Positions 42,440 to 55,958 of a stretch of 64,000 bases of DNA are shown here, piece after piece. This DNA comes from Exobasidium rhododendri (lineage: Eukaryota > Basidiomycota > Exobasidiomycetes > Exobasidiales > Exobasidiaceae), in the NCBI GenBank assembly GCA_026210745.1, contig CP110631.1, positions 248,001 to 312,000 of the forward strand, given 5' to 3'. The translations under genes and the position numbers were made by a program. The notes beneath the pieces were generated by a model. It saw only the letters and a list, made by a program, of their open reading frames with translations. It was not told the origin of the DNA and ran no database searches. The stretch's first letter is position 1. Each line of letters begins with the position of its first letter.

Positions 42440-42947
42440 CTACGACGTTTTCTGACCTTCCTTCTCCTTCCCACTCCTTCTACTTCTGAAAGCGCCGATT
42501 TCTTCTGATTGCTCGGACTTCTTCCCAAAATGACTTGACAGCTGCTTCCTCCCCTTCTTCAGCCTTCGGGAAACTTGGGCAACGGGTTGGCGGAGAATGC
42601 GAGATCTGCTTTGCGATCTTCACATGCTTATTAGAGAAACGCCACATTGAATAGTACAAACGACGTGACTCATCACCACGCGGGACTCACGTTTTGTATT
42701 GAGTCTGACAGATAAGCCAAGGCCTGATTAGACAATAGAGTTGTAGTGCACGAAATTCTCTATCGGGCCCGACCGCCGCCAGGAGAATCATGCGGTGCTT
42801 TTGGGACAGGGGATTCGATTCGACAAGTCCCGAGAGATATATAAAGGCGTGTTTGACGTGTCTGCGATAAGGCTTTCTCTCCTTCAAACTACTACTCACA
42901 CCAGTAACTCTCTCCACTCACACCAACTACTGAAGAGTTCCACTACA
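42440..42947. other. Divergent promoter region, PTH2 / polyubiquitin
   Basis: About 0.5 kb. Carries the TATA box of polyubiquitin near its 3' end and the CT-rich 5'UTR leader of that gene. No other exon supported. Confidence 0.5.
42838..42845 (+). promoter_or_regulatory. TATA box of the polyubiquitin gene
   Basis: Perfect TATATAAA, 103-110 nt upstream of the 5'UTR intron donor at 42948. Position and strength fit the core promoter of a highly expressed, inducible polyubiquitin gene. Confidence 0.65.
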
Positions 42948-42974
42948 GTGAGTATGCTTTCGCCACTTCGATGG

Positions 42975-43075
42975 TCTCACACTTGCCACTCAATGTTGTC
43001 AAGGTGTTTATCGGCACAAGCTCGATCTTGTCGTCCTTGACTGCGCTGGCACCTCATTGAGTGGCAAGAGTGGGG
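42975..43075 (+). ncRNA. Nested hairpin inside the polyubiquitin 5'UTR intron
   Basis: Inside the intron 42948-43150 three nested inverted repeats are visible: CTTGCCACTCAATG 42982-42995 with CATTGAGTGGCAAG 43055-43068 (14 bp, perfect); GTCAAGG 42998-43004 with CCTTGAC 43035-43041; ACAAG 43016-43020 with CTTGT 43027-43031 around a 6-nt loop. The outer helix extends six more pairs (42975-42980 with 43070-43075, two of them G-U) past one A-A mismatch. This is far more structure than expected by chance in an intron. I list it as a putative structured RNA; it could be a regulatory hairpin, a small-RNA precursor, or an inverted repeat left by an insertion. Confidence 0.5.
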
Positions 43076-43144
43076 TCCGCCGTTGCGCGCGCGTTTTCTT
43101 TGCCTAATGTGGACTACCTACTGACTCGGACTGCCTTTCTTTGA

Positions 43145-44296
<1,152 letters not shown>

Positions 44297-44633
44297 GTTG
44301 GCTTTCATCTTCCCTCACACCCCCTCTTTACCCCTTTTTGTATTCTCCTTCACTAGTTCCTCGACGTCTAATCGATGATATATCACTGTGTGCCTCTATA
44401 ATTTCACTTGACTTCACTTCGAGTAGTATTCGATTGACTGACTTTACTTCGAGGAGGACCCTACTGACTTTTCTATAAGTGGGACTGAAGGACTGCAATG
44501 CAAATGTGCACCAATTTAGACCAGGGCAGAGTGGCAGAAGCAGCGAGCGTGCTGATGGCCCGAGCGTTCCACCACCCTCTTAAGCTAAATTCGTCTTCTC
44601 TTCCTCTTCTCTACATCCAAGTCTACCTTCGAC
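44297..44633. other. Intergenic region, polyubiquitin / palmitoyltransferase
   Basis: About 0.34 kb; 3'UTR of polyubiquitin and promoter of the DHHC gene. No other feature seen. Confidence 0.4.
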
Positions 44634-46665
44634 ATGCCGAATGAGACCGATGAGGCGGAAAGCAAAAGCCTTCTTGAGAGGAGTAGAGATGGGAAGAAGA
44701 GGAAGCTCCCGGTAGGAAGAACATCCCTCCAATACAATGAGAAGTTCTGGTGAGTGTGCAAACAGGACTTGGACTTGGGATCTGCAAATGCTAAAATTCA
44801 CACTGGCATCCTTTCTCATCTGACAGGGTCACTGCGACAACTTCCTTGATCCTGTTTTTGGTCATCTCCTCGCAGGCCTTCTTGCTGGTACCGTATTTTC
44901 TTTACCAACTACCTTACAAGAATGGCGAAATTGCGTGGACGCTCATCAAACTGCTCGGTCCATTCAATCTGGGAGCAGTATTGATACTGACAAATTACTA
45001 CAAATGCGTCACAATGAACGCTGGCACGGTACCTGCTGATTGGCAACCACCCTCCGACATCTTCTCGGACTCTGAGCCACCTCGTTACTGTCGTTCTTGC
45101 AAGGCTTATAAACCACCTCGTGCACATCATTGCCGAACTTGCAAGCAGTGCGTCCTTCGAATGGATCATCACTGCCCCTGGATTGCCAATTGCGTAGGTC
45201 AATACAACTATGCCAGCTTTATCCGATTCTTGGCAGCGGTTGATGTCACCTGTGCTGCTCATCTTGTTCTGTGTACTCTCAGGACAGCAGACTACTGGTG
45301 GACCAGAGAGGGCGGAAGTTGGAGGCCTCCCAATACTCTCACAATGACTGTACTGATATTCAACTACGGATTGTGTGTCCCAACATTCTTCCTGGTGGGA
45401 GCCTTCAGTATCTATCATTTCTGGTGCTTGTGCACAAATACGACGACAATAGAAGGATGGGAAAAGGACAAGGTCGAGACGATGATACGAAAGCAGAGAA
45501 TAGATGAGGTGAGCAAGTAGGAGACTACCAAGATCACGATTGTAGCCGGCTTTGACCACATTACTTCTTAATGGCAGATTGACTACCCATTCGATCTGGG
45601 CGTCGTAAGCAACATACAGAGTGTGCTGGGCAAGTCGGTGCTCAGCTGGTGTATGCCCTCAAAGACTAGGGGCGAGGGTCTGCAATTTGGGGTGGGCAAA
45701 GGGATAGGTATGTGTCTCGTCCGTCTTTGGTCAATGATCAAGGTCACTGAAGTATTTCTCCTCTTCTGCTAGATGAGCGGGAGCAGTACTACTGGCCACC
45801 CAGAGATCCTTCGCAGGCAGCACGGGAGAAGAAGAAGAAGAAGAAGTCGAGAAGAGCACCTTTTTCGAGCCACGACCCCTTCACGTACGGCAACAATGGC
45901 TTCAATCCGGCATTGAGACCCACCAATTCGACGTCACGGCAAGCGATTGGCCTTACTTCCAGCGCCTTTCCGCCTTGGCATCCAGACTTCCGTAGAGAAG
46001 CAGATCATGATGATGAGATGGAAGAGGAGGAAGAAGAAGAAGACGCAGCTCAGGCGGCTGGCGTAGATACGAACGATAGTTGCCTGCCGCCGGGGACAAC
46101 AATAGCAGGTGGTACGTCGTCTCAACTTATCAATAGACAAAGGTGGAAAGGTGCAAACGACACGGACAGCCAGAGTAGCTCGGATGAGGAAGAAGAGGAA
46201 ACAGCAAACACAATGACAGCTAGCCGAGTAAGAAGGGGTTCAGAAGGATACGAAGTACGACCAAAGCGTTACGACGTAGCCTATGCTGTTCAAGAAGAGC
46301 CAGATTACTACGATGACGATGATCGCTACGATGAGGAAGCAGATCAGCTGGGCTTTGACGATTACGATGATGACGAAGAGCAAGACGCCAAGCAATGGGA
46401 TTGGCAACGTCGACAGCTCGAGGAAGAAAAGCTGCGCGTGATGCTGGAGGAGGAGATGAAGAGGACAGGAACCACTGTCCTACATGATCCGCCGTCAGAC
46501 TGGCAGATGCCCATTCAAGAAGGTCAAGCTGATGATGATCAAGGGGAGAGCATACTATCTTCTTCCTCCATTCTCCTGCCCAGCCAGATCATGCGTCGAA
46601 GAAGCCAATGGCAGGAGCACAATGCTCTTCACCATCAGCCGTCGTCAGCTGCATCCACCGATTGA
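44634..46665 (+). CDS. DHHC palmitoyltransferase (Pfa4-like) with acidic C-terminal extension
   Basis: Exons 44634-44749, 44827-45508, 45578-45707 and 45773-46665, giving 606 aa. Four TM segments (about 45-63, 78-95, 185-205, 222-242) surround the cysteine-rich domain. That domain has the pattern C-R-S-C..H-H-C-R-T-C..C and the catalytic D152-H-H-C155-P-W-I-A-N-C-V-G motif. The position of the TM segments and the short N-terminus point to the Pfa4 branch, which acylates amino-acid permeases' chaperone Chs3 and other ER clients in yeast; the substrate here is unknown. After TM4 come a basic KKKKKK stretch and a long, highly acidic, disordered tail (runs of Glu and Asp, DYDDDEEQDAKQ). That tail is much longer than in yeast Pfa4. 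Confidence 0.9.
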
Positions 46666-47712
46666 TTAAAGTTTCGTTGCAAATCTTCTAATTCTTTACA
46701 GCTACAAATGATCTGGGCCGGCGTCTCTCTCTCTCTGAGTTGCTGCTACACGCTTGACGTAGGATTGGGAATGTTCACGCCAGGATGGAAATGGCTCGGC
46801 TTTCCGCCGCAGAGGCCAAGGAATGTTTTGATGCATTACTATTTTTACACACCAAGAGGCAGCTCTAGCGTCGTTGCAGACCCCTATACACTACAATGTT
46901 TCGCGTATGGAAAGCAGAATTCCATTACTAATTTTCCGAAAGCTCCATGTTTGTAATCTCAAAGGCGGAGAGCAGCTCTTGAAGTTTCGTAAAATCATTA
47001 TCAGCGACAATATAGAAACAATTCCAAGGTCGTGTAGTCGCCTGATGCCCGACGCTATTACTACATTATGACAATTCAGGAGATAAACTTATAATCCAAC
47101 CCCCCCCCCCTCGCTTTTCTCCTCCTCCCTCCCTTTCACTCTCGCCTGTGCCGCGAGGAAAGCGATTCGATTGTAAGTCAGGTCAGTCCGGCCAGCTCTC
47201 GGTTTGAAATTTGTAAATCCCAAGGCGCCCTCACCTAAACCAACCAAGGGAGCCGCTCAGGGTCACCTTCCTTTTCTCTCTACCCACCTTGAATCACTTT
47301 ATTGGTGACTTCTAACCCCATTATCACCCTCACTCTTACCCATTCCTCGTTCGTCGGGAAAGTCACGACATCGGCTGCAGCCAGTGTCGATCAAGGAATC
47401 GCGACTGCCACTCGCCTTTTACTTCGCCTTGGTTAATTGACGCTTTCCCTTGGGATTACCGGACCTCTCCCCTTCTTCGCTTCATTCTTCTTTTCTTCGC
47501 TATTCTTCCTTCACCACACCTTCTTCGTTCTTACACATCCACTACATAGACGCTCGTTCTTTTTTTCCCAACCGTGGCCGCTCACTAGTCCTTATCAGGC
47601 CTACCTCATCGCATCAGCTCATCTTACTACCAAGCATCAGCAACATATAACACCTTCACGATAGCTCGTCTTCTAAAGTTCAGTAGATCGCTTCCCATCT
47701 CATCGCCACAAC
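46666..47712. other. Upstream region of FKS1
   Basis: About 1 kb between the DHHC stop and the FKS1 ATG. Contains a C11 run at 47100-47110 and a long pyrimidine-rich leader up to the ATG. Short frames have no domain. I see no RNA gene. Confidence 0.45.
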
Positions 47713-50700
47713 ATGACGTCTTCACAGGCTCATGGTGGCCCTCCATCCAACCCTTTTGCAGGAGCAGCTGCCTACCAGGACGAGGCTGGAAGTGAAAACA
47801 GCTATCGACGAGACACGTTTGCTAGTGAGGGAAGCGTAGCAGATCTTTTGCCCGGTCAAGGTGGATACAATGACGGAGATTCATACGAAGGCGTTTACGC
47901 CAAGGAAGGAGGATATGGAACATACTCACAAGAGTCGGGTCACAAGATGTCATCACAGAACAACCTGTATCCCGGACCTGGTAGCTACGCGCCATCTGGT
48001 ATCTCTAGCCCTTACACTGACTACCCTGGAGGAGTAGGCGGTGCTCCTTATCGTCAACGCGAGCCTTACCCTGCTTGGACGACAGAGCATCAGATTCCAC
48101 TTGCAAAAGAAGAAATCGAAGATATCTTTATCGATTTGGCCAACAAGTTTGGTTTCCAACGCGACAGTATGAGGAATATGTACGATCATCTTATGATCTT
48201 GCTCGACTCTCGCTCATCACGCATGTCACCAAACCAAGCTCTGGCCACTCTACATGCCGACTACATTGGAGGTGAGCACGCAAACTACCGTAAATGGTAC
48301 TTCGCTGCACAATTGGACTTGGATGATGCCATCGGAAAAGCTCAGAACCCTGGCTTGGCCAGAGCCGCGAGTTTGGCCCAACGGGGTGGCAAGAAGGGAG
48401 GTCCAGCGGCAGCAGCCACTGCACGATTGAATGCTAGTGCCAAGTCATTGGAGTCCGCTGCCTCTCGATGGAGAGACGCTATGAACAAAATGAGCGACTA
48501 CGATCGCTTGCGTCAGATTGCATTATATTTGCTGTGTTGGGGTGAAGGTGGTCAGGTGCGATTTGTGCCAGAATGTCTCTGCTTCATCTTCAAGTGCGCA
48601 GACGACTACTATCGATCGCCTGAATGTCAAAATAGAATGGAGCCTGTCCCTGAAGGTCTCTACCTTCGAGCAGTCGTCAAGCCGCTCTACCGCTTCCTAC
48701 GTGACCAAGTCTTTGAAGTTGTCGAGGGCAAGTTCGTCAAGAAGGAGCGAGATCACGACCAGATTATCGGCTACGACGACGTGAATCAACTGTTCTGGTA
48801 TCCAGAAGGAATCGGTCGCATTGTCTTGAATGACAAGACGAGACTCGTCGACGTTCCTGCGAATCAACGATTCATGAAGTTTGACAAGATTGACTGGGCG
48901 CGGGTGTTCTTCAAGACGTACAAAGAGAAGCGAAGGTGAGTTTTCCCGATGATGTGTGTGTTCTCTGTCTGATATCTGTCGTGCTCACACTTCTCTGACG
49001 TCCTGCAGCTTCTTCCATCTCTTGGTCAACTTCAATCGTATCTGGATCTTGCACATCTCCGTCTTTGTCTACTACACCCTCTTCAACGCTCCCAAACTCT
49101 ACGAAACCACAATCAACCCGTCCAAAGCACAGCTGTACTCTGCTTCTGCATTGGGCGGTGCTGTCTCGACGATGATCATGATCTTTGCCACCATGGCCGA
49201 GTTCTCGTACATTCCCACTACTTGGAACAACACTAGCCACTTGGCCCGTCGAATGGTCTTCTTGCTTGTCTGTCTAGCAGTCACTGTGGCCCCGTACGTG
49301 TACATTCACGGCTTCAACAAGTCTGGCACGATTCCCAACATCATCTCGTATGTCCACATCGGTGTTGCTGGCTGCATCACTGCCCTCTTTTCCATCGTGC
49401 CATCCGGTCGAATGTTCGGTGATCGAGTGGCAGGAAAGGCACGCAAGTACCTCGCTAATCAAACGTTCACGGCAAGTTATGCTCCCTTGGTGAAGTCTCA
49501 TCGAGCGGTCAGCATTCTTCTTTGGTGCCTCATCTTCGGCTGCAAGCTTACGGAGAGTTACTTTTTCTTGACCCTCTCTTTCCGTGATCCTTTGGCGGTC
49601 ATGATCACGATGAAGGTGCAGAATTGCAGTGACAAGTACTTTGGATCAGGACTGTGTGCGAATCAACCTGCTTTTGCGCTTGTGGCCATGGTGATTATGG
49701 ATCTTTGTCTATTCTTTTTGGACACGTTCTTGTGGTACGTCATCTGGAACACCGTCTTCAGTATCGGTTGGTCCTTTTCCATGGGTCTTTCCATCTGGAC
49801 GCCCTGGAGTGACATCTTCCAAAGACTTCCGAAGCGTATCTATGCAAAGCTACTGGCCACGACCGACATGGAGATCAAGTACAAGCCAAAGGTTCTCGTG
49901 TCGCAAGTCTGGAATGCGATCATCATTTCCATGTACAGAGAGCATCTTCTCTCCATCGACCATGTTCAAAAGCTTCTTTATCATCAGGTTCCATCTGGTG
50001 AGGAAGGCAAGCGGACCTTGCGAGCACCCACCTTCTTCATCAGCCAAACAGACAAGGGTATCAAACCGGAGTTCTTCCCCAAAGGATCAGAAGCCGAACG
50101 TCGTATCAGTTTCTTCGCACAGTCTCTCACCACTGCGCTACCCGAGCCACTACCCATCGATGCCATGCCAACGTTCACCGTCTTGACTCCTCATTACAGT
50201 GAGAAGATTCTCTTGTCTCTGCGTGAGATTATTCGTGAAGAAGATCAGAACACTCGAGTCACTTTATTGGAGTATCTCAAGCAACTGCATCCTATCGAAT
50301 GGGACAACTTTGTAAAGGACACCAAGATCTTGGCGGAAGAGACTAATGGATTATCTGGAGGGTCACCCTTTGGTGGAGACAGCGACGAAAAGTCGGGAAC
50401 AAAGGCGAGCAGCGCAAAGACCGATGACTTGCCATTCTACTGTATCGGTTTCAAGTCTGCTGCACCAGAGTACACACTGCGAACGAGAATCTGGTCGTCC
50501 TTGCGCGCTCAAACACTCTACCGTACCGTGTCTGGATTCATGAACTACGCAAAGGCTATCAAGTTGCTGTACCGTGTCGAGAACCCGGAAGTTGTGCAAT
50601 TGTTTGGAGGAAACACAGAGAAGCTGGAGCGAGAACTGGAAAGAATGAGTCGAAGAAAGTTCAAATTTGTCATTTCCATGCAACGATACTCCAAGTTCAA

Positions 50701-53149
50701 CAAAGAGGAACACGAGAATGCCGAATTCTTGCTCCGTGCCTACCCTGATCTGCAAATTGCGTACCTCGACGAAGAGGCACCCCGAAAGGAAGGTGGAGAG
50801 TCGAGATGGTTCTCTGCCCTCGTCGACGGTCATTCCGAAATCCTGCCAAGCGGAAAGAGAAGACCAAAGTTCCGCATTGAGTTGCCTGGTAATCCTATCC
50901 TTGGAGACGGCAAATCGGACAATCAGAACCATGCCATCGTCTTCCACCGAGGAGAGTACCTGCAGCTGATTGATGCGAATCAAGACAACTACCTCGAAGA
51001 GTGCCTCAAGATCCGAAACGTGCTCGGTGAATTCGAGAGCTTCAACGTCAGTAATCAGAACCCCTATGGAAGCGGACATGCCGACTTTGCCAAGGCGCCA
51101 GTCGCCATTGTTGGTGCTCGTGAATACATCTTTTCGGAGAACATTGGTATCCTGGGTGACGTTGCTGCCGGAAAGGAACAGACGTTCGGTACCATGGCTG
51201 GTCGTGGTCTGGCTCAGATTGGTGGTAAATTGCACTACGGTCACCCTGATTTCCTCAGTGCTATCTACATGACGACTCGCGGTGGTGTTTCTAAAGCTCA
51301 GAAGGGTCTTCATCTTAACGAAGATATCTATGCTGGTATGACTGCTTTCGGACGAGGAGGAAGAATCAAGCATTGCGAGTACTACCAGTGCGGTAAAGGT
51401 CGTGATTTGGGATTCGGAACCATCTTGAACTTCACAACCAAGCTTGGAAATGGTATGGGAGAGCAGATGCTGAGCCGAGAGTACTACTACCTCGGTACAC
51501 AACTGCCTGCCGATCGATTCTTGACCTTCTACTACGGTCACCCCGGTTTCCACATCAACAACATTCTCGTCATCATGTCGGTACAACTGTTCATGTTTGC
51601 CATGGTCTTCATTGGAAGTCTCAACTCGTCCGTGAACATCTGTGGAGCGGTAGAGAATCAGTACCAGACCGGCCAACCTGGATGCTACTACTTGAGTCCC
51701 GTCTTTGCATGGATCAAGCGTACGATCATTTCGATTTTCCTCGTCTTCATGATTGCCTTTTTGCCCCTCTTCTTGCAAGAATTGTCGGAACGTGGAGCCA
51801 TCTCAGCCGTTGTACGACTCTCCAAGCACTTCTTGAGTCTCAGTCCACTGTTTGAAGTCTTCAGTACGCAGATCTACAGCCACAGTATCATCAGTAACAT
51901 GACGTTTGGTGGAGCAAGGTACATTGCAACCGGTCGTGGTTTCGCCACGACTCGACAGAGCTTTGCACTGCTCTACAGTCGATTTGCCGGTCCTTCGATC
52001 TACTTGGGAATGAGACTTCTCTTGCTGCTTCTATACGTCACGCTTACGTTGTGGATCCCGCACCTGATCTACTTCTGGATCTCCATCTTGGCCTTCTGTG
52101 TCGCGCCGTTCCTCTTCAATCCGCACCAATTCTCCGTCGGTGACTTCATCATCGACTACAGGGAGTTCCTACGATGGATGTCACGAGGTAACAGTCGAAG
52201 TCACGCCAACTCATGGATCGGATACTGCAGACTCAGTCGAACAAAGGTCACTGGTTACAAGAAGAAGCGTCTCGGTCACCCAAGTGAAAAGCTGGCTGGT
52301 GATGTCCCTAGAGCAAGCTGGAGAACGATCCTCTTTGCTGAAGTCATTGGACCATTCTGCTTGGCCGTCATCTTTGTCGTTGCGTATGCCTTCGTCAAGA
52401 GTTTCCATGCAGTAGGTGATCCGGCCATGGGTGCGATTACCCGAATTGCCATTATTGCCCTTGGACCGATTGTCTGGAACGCAGCCGTTCTCCTGGTCTT
52501 GTTCATGATTAGTATGTTCCTTGGACCAGCCTTGAACAACTGTTGCGCCAAATTTGGTTCGGTCATGGCGGCTATTGCACACGTTCTCGCCGTCGTCGGT
52601 ATGATTGTTGCCTTTGAATTCCTGTGGTTCTTGGAACAATGGAACGCTTCACACGCCATTCTCGGAATCATTGCTGTGATTGCCATTCAACGAGCCATCT
52701 TCAAGATTCTCATCTCGCTGGTCCTTTCTCGAGAACTAAAGCACGACGAAACAAATCGAGCTTGGTGGACTGGTCGATGGTATGGACGTGGATTGGGCGG
52801 TCACGCTTTCAGTCAACCTGCAAGAGAGTTCATCGTCAAGATCATCGAGGCAAGTCTGTTCAGTGCTGACTTTGTTCAAGCGCATATCTTGCTCTTTGGT
52901 CTGTCGATACCACTTCTGGTCCCCTACATGAACAAGATCCACTCCATGGCTCTTTTCTGGCTGCGACCAAGTCGACAAATCCACGCTCCCATCTTCTCCT
53001 TACGTGCAAGGAAGCAGAGGAGATCAATCATCATTCGATATGGTCTACTCTTCGTCTTTGCTTTTGCCGTCTTTGTCGCCTTGATTGTTGTACCTGCAAT
53101 TCTAGGATCGACAATCACGCTCAACTGCGAGATTTGCAAGTCACTCTAA
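47713..53149 (+). CDS. FKS1: 1,3-beta-glucan synthase catalytic subunit (FKS1/GT48)
   Basis: Exons 47713-48935 and 49009-53149, giving 1787 aa, normal for the family. The single intron falls after Y-K-E-K-R, and splicing restores [14 protein letters not shown]. Cytosolic N-terminus with Gly/Tyr-rich region, then the FKS1_dom1 block (..[18 protein letters not shown]). First TM bundle, large cytosolic GT48 domain (..[26 protein letters not shown]-like [57 protein letters not shown]) and second TM bundle. The echinocandin hot-spot 1 equivalent is F594-L-T-L-S-F-R-D-P602. It makes the main cell-wall beta-glucan from UDP-glucose at the plasma membrane, activated by Rho1. A long antisense frame at 50363-51778 is a shadow of this gene. 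Confidence 0.98.
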
Positions 53150-53800
53150 AGTCAACGTTCTCATCATATCCCAGCAAGCCATCTCATTCTTCATACGCAT
53201 ACACACATACACAACTTCATGGATTCTTTTTCCTTCTACTCCCTCATCTTTTATTTTTCCCTTCACCTGCTGCATCCTTATGACTTATTCAAGCGTCACT
53301 TACTTATCCGCCATTCATTGACGAGGTATCCGACCGCCTACTCTTGTTCTCTCTCACGCCTTTCTCCCCACCTTCCATACTATAATCCCTCCCCCCTCTC
53401 TCTACACCGCCTGCTCTTCTCTCAATCTGTATGCCCTCTCCTCTCATCTCAGTGTCGACTACTAGACTTTCTCTTATTCCTTGTTTCAATGAACAATCTT
53501 CTCCTCGATACTTCGCCTTGAAGCGCACTGAGTGAGACTAGCGCGGGGAAGCAGAGCAGAACGGCGAATAGATCTAATTAAAGCCCACCCTGCCGAAGAA
53601 AAAAAAGGGATGCGATCTATTCCTCAGTCATTATTAGCGGCCTGATCTCCAAGCCCTCTCCTCCCCTTCGTGTGCCTTCTCCTCTCCTGTTCTCATTGTT
53701 CTGCGTCATTGCTTCCCACTTCCGATACGAATTGTACTGACTCGACATTTACTCTTCCCCTTCCAACTGAGATATACCCTCGTCTTTGCTTGCTTCACTG
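53150..53800. other. Intergenic region, FKS1 / MFS transporter
   Basis: About 0.65 kb, strongly pyrimidine-rich on the plus strand. No supported exon or RNA gene. Confidence 0.45.
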
Positions 53801-55601
53801 ATGAGCAACAGCAGCAAGACAAACGAGTCAGGAAGACTTCTTGAACGCACGCAATATTCACAGGCAAACGCCACCGACCACAATTATGCTACATTCAACG
53901 ATGCAGGAGAGCGACAGAATACGGCTGTCGAAGATGGTGAAGAGCACAGCAGATCAAGGCAAGGGCCTGTGACACCCTTGCCGAAGATGCAAGTTGCCAT
54001 ACTATGCATGATGAGGCTCAGTGAGCGTGAGTGCAGTACATTGTAGAGTGGAAATGCGAGAAAGATTTCAGTACAAATCGCTGATGATGTTGATGATGCT
54101 GCTCACATATACAGCGATGGCATTTTTGTGCATCATGCCCTTTGTACCGAGGATGCTGCGAGAGAATCTTCCCGACGTACCTGAGTCGCAGCTTGGATGT
54201 GAGTAGTCATCAAAGGAGTGGAGTGGATATGGATAGGCAGGACGCTTATTAATTCATCCAACAGACTACATCGGATTCATCGAGTCGGTATTTGCGCTGG
54301 TGCAATTTGCTACCGTCTTCCTGTGGGGCAGGGCATCTGACTCCATTGGTCGGAAACCAGTCCTTCTGATAGGTCTGCTGGGTACCTTCATCAGCACAAA
54401 TTGCTATGGGTTGAGTAAAACGTTTCCTCAGATGATCCTTTCAAGGAGTATCCTAGGTCTCATGAACGCTAATATCGGTGTACTCAAATCGGTATTGGGG
54501 GAACTCACAGACGAAACGAACCAGGCTAGAGCATTTAGCCTCATACCGCTTTGCTATGCGGTGGGAAGCATTCTTGGTCCTTCGATTGGAGGGAAATTCA
54601 GTAATCCAACCGAGGGCTTCCCTGAATGGTTCGGTAACTCGGCCTTCTTGGCAAAGTACCCGTATTGGTTGCGTAAGTGTCTTCGATGCTTATGACTGTG
54701 TCCACAAGAAGAAGACGATTTGCTGACGTTACCACTCTTTTCTCCTGCGATGTCAGCCTGCGCCATTTGCTCTTCCTTCAATCTCCTCGGTTTCCTGATC
54801 GGGTTCTTCTTTCTCAAGGAGACTCTCCCGGCTAAAGTGCGGAGACAGGAGGCTCACAAGGCAAGAAGACAAGACGACACAGCGGAGCCACTGCTTGGCG
54901 ATGAAACAATTCACACCGAGGAAGAGACGGTAGAGCGACCTAAGCTACGTCAGCTACTAACAAGAAACGTAGTCATGGCTCTCTTGAACAGCGTCATGAT
55001 GAATTTTGTCAACATTTGCTACATTGCTCTCCTGCCACTCTCCCTCTACACTGCCATAGACAAAGGCGGCATTTCTTTCACAAAGGAGCAGATTGGATAC
55101 TACATGGCAGCGAACGGATTCGTTGTGATCGTTGTTCAACTGTTCATCTTTCCACCGATGGAGAGAGCAATGGGCGGTCCACTGGCGACTCTGCAAAGAG
55201 CACTTACGACGTTACCGTTCACATTCCTGTGCTTCCCACTTGCTCATTACGCGGCCAAGTATTACGGGTTCCACGCAACGATAGGCGTTCTAGCAGTCCT
55301 ACTGATCTTGCGAGGTTCCTCTTCAATTATGGTCGTCTCCTCCAACCTGTGCATCATCAACGTAGTTCCATCACGAAACGCATTGGGCAGCATCAACGGA
55401 CTACAGCAGTCTCTGGCTTGTCTTAGCAGAGCTATTGGGCCGGTCTTTTCGACAAGTCTGTTTGCTTTCTCCATCACACATACGTACTCCTTCCTTGACG
55501 GGCAGATGGTGTGGCTGGTCTTCTCTGTCATCTCTTTAATGACTTGGTTCACTTCCAGTCAGATGAGAGGAGCCAATGAGAGTCAATGGCGACATCGTTA
55601 G
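53801..55601 (+). CDS. MFS transporter (fungal DHA/peptide-like, YCR023C type)
   Basis: Exons 53801-54026, 54115-54198, 54265-54672 and 54757-55601, giving 520 aa. The first in-frame ATG is 53801. Joining exons gives the family start K-M-Q-V-A-I-L..R-L-S-E-P-M-A-F at TM1. Motif A follows TM2 (WGRASDSIGRKPVLLIG), typical of MFS carriers, and a long acidic loop (EPLLGDETIHTEEETVERP) separates the two halves. About 12 TM segments in total. The RLSEP..F..I.PF pattern defines a fungal/plant group related to yeast YCR023C (ZRG-like), of unclear substrate, likely vacuolar or plasma membrane. Three short introns fall in the first half. Head-to-tail with FKS1. Confidence 0.87.
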
Positions 55602-55958
55602 ATCGAGTCTCTATTAATCTTACCTTTTTTAATAATAAAGCATACATGTATCATAGTCATCATAGAGAGTCAAGCATATCCGTTAAATGCCTGTGCTTGT
55701 CTCTGGCCGTCCCTGTTTCTAGAGTAGACCGTACCAAGGAGACAAGCTGCCCTGATAAAACAAGGTGAATATTTCGACTTCTCCACACACTCTTCTTCCA
55801 CACACGTGGGGTATGTAAATAACATTCTAAGCGCGGGCCATCCAGTTGGAAAGAATACACACAGACACTTAGGAGAGTGAAGATGCGCTGCATATACTAC
55901 ACAATCCAGGGCACAACACCACGCCAGGACGAGAGAGTCGAGCCAGGAACAAGTCACC
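55602..55958. other. Intergenic region, MFS transporter / Rictor
   Basis: About 0.36 kb. AT-rich stretch just after the MFS stop, otherwise featureless. Confidence 0.4.

Noticed and set aside
44909-45559. 216-aa minus-strand frame
   Set aside because: Antisense to the DHHC palmitoyltransferase core.
50363-51778. 471-aa open frame on the minus strand
   Set aside because: Lies fully antisense to the strongly conserved FKS1 catalytic domain; composition (Val/Ser/Thr-rich, no motif) is that of a codon-bias shadow.
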